DNA of 64,000 nt from Symbiodinium natans (lineage: Eukaryota > Sar > Dinophyceae > Suessiales > Symbiodiniaceae). The translations under genes were made by a program, and so were the position numbers. Of the stretch, positions 23,601-35,400 are shown in pieces. Numbering within the stretch: position 1 is the first letter of the stretch; every line of letters starts with the position of its first letter. A model generated the notes under the pieces. That model saw nothing but the letters and a program-made list of their open reading frames with translations. It did not search any database and was not told the origin of the DNA. Location: positions 409,960-473,959 of the forward strand of contig CAJNDS010002298.1 of NCBI GenBank assembly GCA_905221605.1. Reading direction: 5' to 3'.

Positions 23601-26600
23601 CACTCCGCCATGCTCTGCCATGCCCCGCCCTGCTCCGCCGTGCTCCGCCATGCTCCGCCCTGCTCCACCCTGCTCTGCCCTGTGCTGAGGCCCGCACTGA
23701 ACGTGGCCGAAAAGGCTCTGAAAGCCTTAAAGCTCTCTAGCCTGCAGGACCCATGGTCGCTTGAGTGGCTTTTGAGGGCTTTTCAAGGGCTACTGTTATT
23801 ATCTGAAGTACGAATCCTTTGCTGCAAGCTTCCGGGCTGTGATGGCACTGGTTTTGACCAGTCGCGAAGATGTGACGAGGTGCATGCATTCGAAGGCCCG
23901 AAATTGGACATGCCCGGCCAGTTGTAAGTTTGCACACGAAGGAGATCAAGGCTTTGGGCAAGCCTCCGGACGGCGTGCGCCTGACCCTGGAGGTCTCGCA
24001 AGTAGCGCAAGAGCTGGCGGTTTGCCGCGGACCTTTTCGTGATGACAGGCCGTCTGCGTGATGTTTCAGGTCAAGCCAGCAGCTCAGAGTGTGCACACGC
24101 AGTGCTGTAGTATGCTGTAATGACGCAGCCGCAAAGTGTGCAAAGGCCGATCAAGAAGAATGACCCCAACCAGCCGGGCAAGAAGATTGATGACTACTGG
24201 GAGGCCGCGGCTTTCTTGCGGCAGCATCTTTGCTGGCAGCATCTTTGCTGGCAGCATCTTTGCTGGCAGCATCTTTGCTGGCAAGCAGTGCTGGGAGCAT
24301 CTCTTTGAGTCGGCGGATGCAGAAGATGCGTTTTCTTTGTGCACTTCCGCGCTTCTCCGTGCCAGGCTTCGCAAAAAGGGCCCTTGAGCGACCCAAAGAA
24401 GCTGTTGGACGACCTCTTTGAGTTTGACAAGGTATCAGAAGCTGTCGGGATGAGGGATGGAGTGCCATCGGCATAAGTTCTGCAGTTAAAGTCGCGACAG
24501 GACAACATTGCAGAGCCCGTCATCAAGAAGATCGGGGAGTATGTCGACCGGGAGGCAAGTGTGAGAGAAACTTCCCCACCAAATATGTTGCGATTGCAGC
24601 GCAGTTGCAACATGCTTCAAAGTCGCCAGGATTTCGACCCTGCTGCGATCAAGAAGTCTTCGGTGGCCTGTGAAGCTTTGTGCATGTGGCTAAACCCTCA
24701 GGTTCTCCCGTGTCGACCTCTCGCAATGCCCATGTCATGGCAATGCAAGGACGCGGGCAATGCACAAGTACCACTTTGTGGCAAAGGCTGTCGAGCCCAA
24801 ACGCAGGCTGGGCAGCATGGTAGCCAAATGCATAGCCGATGGCATGCGGGAGCCATGAAAGTGATGCTGATATCATGCCAAGTCATACCGAACCTGAGCC
24901 CAGGATGCTGGCAGATGCTGAAGCTAGCTTGGAGGCTTTAGGGTAGGGCTGGTGATGTGTGCGTTGAGCAGAATGCAGTGGCCGGGCATGGCCGCATACA
25001 GTACCTGAGCTTCTCATCAAAGGTTCTACTTGTAGGCCCTGGCAGTGTCTGTGTTTCTGACTACACTGCGCCAGATCACCATGACGAAGCTCCGCAATGC
25101 CCAAGCCGAGCTGAAGGCACAGTTGACTACCCTTGGGTCGTCTCTAGAAGATGCTATTCCAAACATGTGTTCGAGGCAGTGGAAGACAAGCTGGCGCAGC
25201 TGGAAGCCGACTATAATGCGGCTGTGGCAAAGCAGGATTTGACTGCTCGGGTCATGTAGTGCAATGTGGTGTTCCTGCAGCCCTTTGCGTTTCTGTGGTG
25301 CTCCGTTTGTGCTGCAGGACCAGCTTGCGCACGAAATGGAGATGTGCGTCATCAAGCCCCTAGTTCGCACTGCGGGCGCTTGATAGCGCAGACACTGCCT
25401 TGGCACTTGTGGACACTTGACGCTACATGCGAAAACCTCATGCGTAAACAGTATGGAGCCATCGTGAGCATCGGAGAATGCGCAAGCAAAGCGCACCAAG
25501 GTTGGCAAATGCCAACAAGCTCATTGACGGCCTGGGAGGAGAAAAGGATCGATGGTCAGCAACCGCAGTGGCTTCAGATTGGATCGACATATGGATCTGC
25601 GCAGCAAGTTGTTTGTTGCTAGGTCGATTCGGCGTGTTGTCGGTGATCCTCTGAGGTCGACTCCCTGACAAGAGAGTACGACCTCCTGCCTGGGGACTCC
25701 CTCATTGCTGCAGGCGAATTTTTTCATTTCCAACTTTCGGTCAGAAGGCGATGGGCAAGCTTCGCATCATTCTCACTTGTGCAGGAATGGTAGGGTATGC
25801 TGGCCCCTTTGCCGGAGAGCATCGCCAGCACTTCGAGAAGCTGTGGTTGAGCACGGAGGACTGCGGTTTATAAGGATCATGGAATCATGGGGGTTGAAAC
25901 CCACGCCGGCACTATGATTCTCGGTGCCGAGTGCACAGGATGAGGAGGGTATCACCCACAAAGCCGGGGCCAGCCTCGTCAACGTCCTTGGCCAACCAGC
26001 CGGGAATCCTGGAGCTGTTGCGTTTGAGGTCGTCGAAATAATGTGGGTTTGCCAGGTCGTGATCCAGCAGTGGGCAGTGTGCGGTCTTCCCAACGACAAC
26101 CTGTCTGTTGAGAACGGCATCATCATCGCTACTGCGAGGCCCCATCCAGGGTGCCCGTGACTGGAGCCTTTTGCAGTAGAATGCAGAGCGTTCCCTTGGT
26201 TGGGTGAAGGCTTCTGATGATTTCTTGTGGCCATACTTCGCTAATCAGCCTCCTTTAGCCTTGCTGTTTGCTAGCTGTAGGCATTCACGATGAGAGGAAC
26301 CCCCCAACCCAAAGCTCCATCATCCTTAGGAACTTTGCAGCGCTTGCTCGGCTCAAACAGCACCCCGTAGTGTGGCACAGCACGGCGTGTAGCAGCGTGC
26401 TGTATCATCCAGTGACCGTTCGGGGGGGTGGTGGCTTGAGTTCCTGTTCCTGTTCCAGCGCAGCAGCTCGGGGAAAGACTTGCGGTTTGTGCACTCACCT
26501 AGAAAGTAAATAAGCAGGAAAAGCTGGGTTCCAGCGCCCAATGAAAACGTGCCCCACATCCGCGACCAGAAATGCAAGTAATGCATATCCAAAGGAAAGC

Positions 26601-29600
26601 TACGACTGCTGGGGGCATGGAGCTTGGCCGTAAAGGGCCTCAAAACGGCAATCCCTGAAACTTGTCATTGCCAAAGTGGGATAGAATGGGCCAATGTTGG
26701 AGCTTTTGTCGAGGCCGCTGCATGCAATGACAGTCTCACGAAAGCCGGCATTCAACTGTTCAACGGACAGCAGTGCCCAAGTTTGAGGCTCCGGCATCAG
26801 TGCTGGGTCGCACCCTGTGCAATGTGGAAGAATCTCTTCCCCAAATCGGAGCTGTCGAGCTAGATGCCGGCAAGCATGGGCATCGTCCGCCTCCTGCGCG
26901 ATTCCGTGCTCCTTGGCACAGGGAACAGGGGACATGCCGAGCGAACCCGAACCTGAGCCACCCGTGGCCCCGCTGCTGTTCGTGCTTAGTGTGCCATCGA
27001 GCAGGCTTGTGATCGGCATGCATCTTGCGCTGTCGCATTCTGGACAATCGCCGACCAAGACGAGTGGCTGCAGAAGAAGTCTGGCATGAGACAATGCCAT
27101 ATGAAGCTCTGCTTTCGGAGGAGGGGTATAATAAGCCACAATCCCCACCCGGATGTTTTGCCGGGTAAATGATGGAGTCGGCCATGGGCTAAGATCGAGA
27201 CCAGCATACAGCAGTCCGGAGACAACACTCGAGGCAACATGCCTGGATTGATAATACAAACTCCTCAACTCAAAATTTCAATCATTCGCCAGCTCCGCAA
27301 ACTCCCAAAGTCATAAGTCCTCAACTCCCAGGGTCCTCAAGATCCTCAGCTCCTAACAAGCTTCCAATGAACAAACCCGCTCATCATTGGAGGCGTTGGC
27401 CATTGATGATCGACCCCCAGCGGCAGGCAGGGAGAATTCAAGATGGGCGGGCGGGAAATAGCATTCCGAGCGGCAGGCCAACAAGTACATCAAGCTTTAC
27501 GGAAAGGTGGCCAGTGAGCAGGGCATGGGCCTGGCACTCTGCGCATCAGGGGATCGAGGGATATTATTACCAGCGTCAGCATGATTACCGGAGTAGTCAG
27601 CGTATGTCAGAGCCGATGTGTCCGCCAATGCGCCCCAAGGCACCTGCAAGCTCTCGGATCCCAATTTGCTGCAGACGGTTGAGTGCGTCGCTCAGCTTCC
27701 AGTGCCGAGCTGAAGGCCCCAGGTTGCCGTTACTATAAGGCTGGGCATCCAGTTCGGAAAGTGGATCCTGCTGGAAAACATCGGCGAGCAACTGGACCCT
27801 GCTCTAGAGCCGGCCTGGCTCTTAGCACAACTCAGTGGGCCAGAGGGCCTGCCGCTCCGCGATTTTTGCGATTGGCGCCCCTTCCTGGGATCCCCCCCCC
27901 CAGGTTCTGCAGCAGCAAAAGATCCGGGATGGCACTTCCTTCGTCATCAAGCTCGGCGACAAGAACGCTTCTTGCCTGCAGCTGTGGGCCACACGGAAAC
28001 GGATTATGATGACTCGACAAGGATAGTTCATTCGACCAGCTGCCTGATAGCTGTGGAAGTTATTCGCCTGTGCAAATCAGTGTACAGCACAGGATTATTC
28101 ATGTTTGCTTTGGCTTCAGGTTGCCTACGATGACAAGTTCTGGCCTGATCTGATCTGACTGAGTCTAGCCGTTCAGATCACGTGCAGTGTTCGGGGCATT
28201 CCTGTGATGGGATGTTGTTGCTGTGAAGGTTCCGCTTTTTCATGACCACCACACTGGCAAACCCTCACTACTCGCCGGAGACTTCAGTCAAGGCCGCCCC
28301 AGGGCACTTTCTCTGCGCGGAGTCGCGTTGGCCACGGCACGTTGCCAGCTGCTGCCAGCCTGCCAGGTCACCTTGCTCAACTTCGCCATCACTCCAGAGG
28401 GCCTTCAGGCAAGGCCAGGGACATTGTGTGGGGTCCGGACATGGACCATGCTGGACCCAGACCGTGACACGGTGACACGGTGACACGGTGACACGGTGAC
28501 ACGGTGGCACGGTGGCACGGTTACACGCCTCAACTTGAGGACCAGATGTTGGGCATCGTCGTGGCCAAGGAGCAGCCGGAGATGGAAGAGAAGAAGCAGG
28601 ATGCCGCAACAACAAACCGCTACTACGCCTTATGTTGATGTTACCACAGCACTTGAACTCGAAGCTGTTAGATTGCGACGCTGCGTGGCGTGGCAGGAGC
28701 TCGTAAAGAATGGAGCTGCGATGAACAAGCAGCTGAAGGACGACACTGCTGTACACATTTGGGTTCAGAAGTTCAGGCATTGACACCAGCCATGACATTC
28801 TCACTTGTCAGGACATTGAAGATGAGATATTGCGTCTGCTGTCTGCAGACGGCGACATCCTGGAGAGCAAGGCGTGCTGCTGAGTCCACAGCAACCACAG
28901 CAACCACAGCAACTCGATTCTTTCGTTGAGAACTCTTGACACAACAAGAACTCGCCGTGTGGCCCAGGAACTCATCGACACGCTAGAGTACTCCAAGAAG
29001 ACATCCGCGGTCATCAACAAGGCTGGGCAAGATGTGGCTTAAGGGCGCATGGCATGGCTCATGGAAAAGATGGAAAGAAGGCGAAGTACTTGAAAAAAAA
29101 CTATTGAAGTACTTTCGCCTTCGCGCTTCGCGCTTCGCGCTTCAGGCCATGGAGGAGGCCAAGGTCACGGAGGTGGAGATCGACGAAGTGCGAAGGCAAC
29201 TCGGAAACTCAGAAACCCCTAGGAGGCCCCTAGGTGACTGGAGCCTTTCCTTGGACCTCCAAGCTCTTGTGCAGGTCCTACAAGGACTACGTGGCCATGC
29301 CTGTTTGTGAGTGTTTTGGTCTTCAGTAGGGTCGCAGCATTCGTGACTAGCTTTCACCATTCCTTTCCCCCTTCCGGTATGCCAGGCGTTCCGCGCTCAG
29401 CTGCTGTTCTTCGCAGTCAGCGAGATGAGCATCATCGACCCCATGTGCCCCTCCATGGATTGGCCGTTTGCTCAACGGCTGCTGCTGCAGTTGTGCACGT
29501 ACAGCGGTTGGGCTGCCTTGGCCAGCAGTTGATGCACAGGCCTGAGGGGTAGCCCAGAGCAACCTCTTGGCCTGGTCTGGTAGGTACCAGTTCAGCTTGC

Positions 29601-32397
29601 AGTGGTTTCAGCAGCTGGCCGGCCTTGGAATTGATAACGCGCCGGCCGGTGAGACGCCGCACTTTGTCAGCAGACCGTTATACCACGGGAGAGATGAGAA
29701 CTCTGGCAGCTTCCACACGCTTCCTGATGCTGTGGTCTCGTTTAACCTCAGGACGCAGCGACTTGCAAGTGAGAGCCCAAGCACGCTGAAAACGTGAGAA
29801 ATACATCTCGTCAGTTTGTCGTTTTGCGGCAGCTTGTTGAGACTTCTGCTCGCCCAGACTTGATCAGCTTCTTCACCTACTCCATCTACCAGAGCGTTTG
29901 CCGAGGGCTCTTCGAGAAGCACAAGTCACGAGCCTCAGAGGCTGGAGATGTTTGCAGCATTGCCAGTGAGCCGTGGGCCGCTGAGGCTTCTTTTCTCCTT
30001 CAGCCTGACCATGAAGATCATGAATGGCGAGGGTCGCCTGGATGCTAACGAGGCCCCGTGGGCCGGTGGCAGGGATGCCCAAGTTTTGTGAGTCCTGTGC
30101 GAAGCAATGCGAAGCGCGGCGCATCTGTGGGGTTCTTGAGCACGTGGCGAGTCTTTAGGCAAAGTTTCTACTTGGCGAATATTTTGGCAAGCTCACCCTA
30201 GCATCACCGACTTAGTGAGGCCACCCAACGTGAGACGGTTTATCAAAAAAACAATCAAGAAAACCGTACCCCCTCTCTGCCAGCCTTTATGCACCCCAGG
30301 GGTACCCTGAGCCGACCCCACCCCCCCTCCTTTGCCTGCAGGCCCGATTCCTGATGGCAGGTCCCACCGGCGAAGTCAAGGCACCGCTTGGGCTGCGGGT
30401 AGGTCTGCGGGTAGGTCTGCGGTTTACACTGGCCCACCCAATCTACCGTTTCTCCGGCAGGGCGGACCTCCCAACCCGGCCGAGAAGTGGCTCACCTCCA
30501 AGTCCTGGAATGAGGTGGGCTCTCTGAGGACCAGCTGACAAGTTGTGACCAGCATGTTAAGCCGTCAGGTCCTGTCGCTTGCGCAGCTGCCAGCCTTCTC
30601 CGGATTCGATGGCTTCTTCGCTGCCAACGCAGCGGCCTCTGTTTCCACGGCCCTGATTCTCAAGCATGTTTGCATCCAAAGAGCATGTAGTTCCGGAACT
30701 GCCCCCTGGGTCAGGTAAAGGGGTTCCAGCGGATCTACGATGCACCGGAAGCAGACCAGGCTCGACCCTGCTATGACAAATTGCCAGAACCAGTTCTAGG
30801 TCACTAGGTGTGGCAATTGGTCTGGCAGCCATGCCACGTAAGTCACGCAAGCCGGACGTCATATAAGTCGTACTAGAAGTCTACCGTGGCTCAGCGCTTC
30901 AGGAGCCTGTCCCGGGCGAGTGGGGCGGCCGAATGACGCCCTTCCAGAAGCTGTGCTTCCTCCGAACGATCAGGAGTGGAGTGCCACCGTTGTTGGCCAA
31001 AACCTGTGCCAGCGAGGCCCCTTCGCTGTTGCTTGCCACTTTGAGCAGCTGGCAGGCCGGACAGGGTCCAGACCTCCGTGCTGGATTTCGTAGCCCATGA
31101 GATGGGCCGCGCACCCAGTGCCAGCGTGCCCAACATGGTCTCGTAGCTTCGCTTCGCTGCTGCCAAATCCATAAGGCTCCAAGTTCGTGGAACCCCCGGT
31201 CTTCGACATTGCCATATCGTACGAGGTCGCACTGCGTGGCAAAGAAAACCTTGCGCTTCCGTGTGTGTAGGCCATGTGGGCGTGCATACATGTGAAAACT
31301 CGACTTGGCGGGCCGCCTGCAGGACTCCACCAAGATGTCCCCGCTGATCTTCGTGCTCTCCGCCGGCAGTGATCCTGTTGCGGACATGTTGGCCTTCGCC
31401 GAAGCCAGCGGCATGGGCGCCAAGCTGGAGAGCATCTCTCTGGGACAGGGACAGGGTCCCAAGGCCGCGCGGATGATCGACAAGGCTCGGGAGGGAGGCG
31501 GCTGGGTGCTGCTCTGCAACTGCCACCTGTCCATCTCTTGGCTTCCGGAGCTGGAGCGCATCTGCGAGCAGATGAACCCCGAGGAGACGGACAACAACTA
31601 CCGGCTCTGGCTGACCTCGATGCCCACTAAGCAGTTCCCGGCCCTGCTCCTGCAGAACGGGGTCAAGATGACCAACGAGCCGCCAAAGGGTCTACGAGCC
31701 AACGTCCTCGGATCCATGATGAAGTGCGACGATCGGATGCTGTCGGATTGCGAGAAGCCGGAAGCGTATGCACGCCTGGTCTTCGGCTTCTGCTTCTTCC
31801 ACGCCGTGTGCCAGGAAATTTGGGGGCAGGGCCGGTAGCTCATGTTGCTTGTGTGTTTTGGTCACCATTTCACAGGCCAACGAGGTGCGAGGTGTACAAG
31901 ATGTGAGTAAGCAAAGTTGACACTTAGCAAGCAACAGAACTCTGATGGACTTCGAGGCCCCGGGCAGCTTGTATTTTGCAACCTTTAGCTCGAGCCTCTG
32001 AGCATGGAGAGGGTGGATCTGGTCGCCCTTAGAGTTAAGACCGCTTCGAGAACACCCAGAAGCCGTGGAGCGCGACGAGCTTGCCGGCGCAAGGTCAAGG
32101 GCGGAAGGGGGGAAAGGGGCGCACCAGAGCCTTAGGACCAAGCACGCGGGCCATCATCGAAGGATGAGTTTTTGACACATGTCGCCTCAATGTGAGAAGA
32201 CCACCTACCAAAGAAGAAAGCGCAGACAAACAACATCAAGTTATATGACTACAACAGCAGCCGCAGACGATGTTAGGTCGACTGCACGTGTTTCTGCGAA
32301 GTTGTTTTCATGTCCTCCTTTGTCCGATATCCCTTCAAATCCCTTCCCTCCTTTAATCCGATATCCCTTCAAATCCCTCATGGGCATCCATCATCAT

Positions 32398-32470
<73 letters not shown>

Positions 32471-35400
32471 ATCGTCGTCATCATCGTCATCATGATCATA
32501 ATCATCATCATCATCATCATCATCATTCATGCTTGCAAGACTGTCACGAGAAATTGGCCGAGTTTGTGTGAGGAATTCGGAAGGCGCGTGTTCGATCGGG
32601 GGGGAGGGGGCTTGCCGCCCTGTCCCTCCCAGCAGCTGAAGCCATCCAAAATCAGCCAAGCCAGGCCACCAAAAACTAGAGTCGGGAGCAGAAGCACCCG
32701 CAACCCCAAAGGAGATGCTCAGCTCTGAAACTCGAGTGGTGAGCGGCAAGCCCACATTCCTGGAATTAAAGCTCCCCGAAAGCCAGTTTCAGGGCCCTAC
32801 GCCAATAGCAACCAAGATGCTGCAATTTCCGAGTCGTTCAGTACGCAAGCTTCTGAAATGAAAGCAGCAGCGTTGTAACATGAGCGCTACGCGCCCCGGC
32901 TCCACGGAGAGCGGGTTTCTCGGATGCGCGAGGCTGAATGCCCTTTGGAGTCCCCTTTGAGGTCGCTAGGGGATCTTAAGGTGTACCTTCACGCCGGGGC
33001 TGAAGGATGTGCCCGCTCTTGCACACAGTTTCTCGAAGACCCTGGTCCACACAAGCCAGACATGTTGGAGAATTTTCAAAAGTTTTTATGGGTCTTTACA
33101 CTAAGAGGGTGCCAAGGGGGTCGCTAAGGGTCCTTGCTCCCCTCTGTGGAGAGGGGTTGGGACGCGGTAAGCTGATGGTCCACCCAGACGCGCCCGACAG
33201 ATTACAGTCTTGTCAACCGCCTGCTTATCAAGTCCACCTGGTGTGCACATTTGTGCACATGCTGTTATTCAAGGTTGTCAGCTTCCTATGATTTGCTGCC
33301 TCTAGTGTCTCTCGCGACATCATGGGACTACATTGGCCCGTTCCGCCATGTTCCGCCATTCCACGTCACTTCCAACTTTATGTTGCCTGGCAGGACAGAC
33401 GAAAGTTCGGGCCCATTGGCTGGAACATCCCGTGCGCCGACCTGCTGAGAGTGAGAGAGACAGAGAGACAGAGAGACCAGCCATGTTTTGCAGGCTGTAT
33501 TGTTCCTCGAGATGCGGGATCGGGGCGCGCCTTGACGCGGGGGGCCTCCCCTAGCCCCAACAAATAAAGAAATAACGAAAGAAAGACAAACAAAAATAGA
33601 TAAAGAAAGCAAGAAAGAAAGTGCGCCTAGTGAGCGGGGGTTGCCTGCAATCTTCAAGCCCCGAAGAATAAGAAAGAGGAGAAGAAAAAATAGGAAGAAT
33701 AAGCAGAAGAAGAAGAGGAGGAGGAAGAATAATAAGAGAAGAAAGTGACGGAGAGAAAGCTTGCAACGCCAGATCCAGGCGGCGTGTACGGTGCACAGTG
33801 CCTGCATACTGCATACTTGCCCCAAACAGCATCGTGGACTGCATCGTGTGCATCGCAGCATGCCGAAGGTACAACTTCACACCTGAAGATCTGACGACGA
33901 ACCGGAGGCAGCTGAAGTACTTCCTCGACAAGTTCGATGAGATTCCCTACACGGCCGGGAGCTGAAAGGGAGGAGCTCGGGCCAGCGGACCTTCGCAGCG
34001 CGGCGCAGCAGAGCTGCTCTCAAGTCCCCAGCTCTTGATTTGGTACGGTCATTGTGGTCATTTGTGGTCCCAAGGTGCTGCAGTTCCTGGGCTCCAGGAT
34101 CAATTACGGTGGGCGCGTCACGGACAAGAAGGACAAGGCCGCAAGCAAGCCCTTTCGCGACAAGTGCAACAATTCTGCGACTTCTGCTTGACCCAGGTGC
34201 TGATTGATTGCCTGATCAAGATCTTCATCTGCGAGGACGTTGTAGTCAAAGGCCTGCAGAGTGCTAACTTCGGCAGCCACATAGTTGTGAGAAAGACGAC
34301 CGATGCCACGCAGGTGAGAAGTACAAGTTCTCGCAGGGCGGACTGTTCTACTGCCCCAATGCGTCCTCACAGGAAAGGGGAAAGCCGACAGAAAAGAGAG
34401 GGCAGGTAGAGTCCCTCCATGTGCCTTGTAAAGCTGAGCATATTTTCCCAGATGTTTTTTTGCAGCCTGTTGCGAGGATGAGTTCTTGGCCTATCTGCGC
34501 GGTCTTCCCTACATGACGCCACCCGAGGCCGGGCCGCATCCTTCGATGCAGCTTCCTGCTTCACTAAGAGCTTACTCAGACTTACTCCTCACACTTGTGG
34601 TTTGAGTGCTAGGCTCCTGAGTAGCTCAGGCCTAGGCGTGCTAGGCTGCTAGGCACGCAGAGTCGGTCAGAGTCGGCCAGGTCTTTGGCTTGCACGAAAA
34701 CTGCGAGATCACCTGCGCAGAGTCTGGGGCTTTGGCCTTGCCGATCCCGGAACTGTGCAGCCCCTTTGCCGCTCAGGGCAGAGTCCATGGCCATGCTTTC
34801 GGACGTCATGGCACTCAACGCCGCGGGAGGCTCTGGCAGCCTGAGGCCCAGCACTCCACCCAAGCTTGCATGATGTTGGATGTGTTCTGTTGGTGGTGGA
34901 CCTTGGTGGACCTTTGACTCTTGGTGTCTTGGTGACTTGGTGACTTGGTGCCTTCCCGGGATGACCTTGTCACGGATGTCCTACCAACAGGCTGCTTTTT
35001 GGGTGCACGTATTTTGCGAGTATTCTGCGATTATACAAGCCCAGGTTCCGGTGGCGGCAAATCCGCTGATGAGGTCATGGATGTGGGAAGCCCAGCGATT
35101 TCAAAGCATGCTGGACAGCGTGTAGATCATGGCCGACCTGCTTTGTTGGCTTCGGCAGAGCCCGAGTCTGGTTGCAAGCCATGGCAGCAGTGCTTAGGAA
35201 CCCTCTGGAAAACGCCCACCCACCTCACCTCGAAGCTGAGCGTCAGGAAATGGCGGCAGAACTGGAGAAGCAGACGCCCAGCCCGTGGGACCTGGATCTA
35301 TGGGAGGAGATTCGGAAAGTGATGCAGGGCCCAGTAGATGCAATCTACAGTCCATACTCCTCCACCTATTTGAATGTTTTCGGCCTGCTCCCGGCTCTGA

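Noticed and set aside
30891-31597. Minus-strand ORFs of 211 and 232 codons
   Set aside because: They overlap the AAA6 and D6 dynein exons on the + strand and show no family features.
32179-32755. Poly-His (+) and poly-Asp (-) proteins
   Set aside because: Both are translations of the CAT/CGT microsatellite within a dynein intron.
35041-35090. Extra P-loop ([11 protein letters not shown]) in the dynein C-terminal region
   Set aside because: It aligns with the known variable Gly-Gly-Lys-Ser segment before the C-terminal helical region of axonemal heavy chains and has no Walker B partner.
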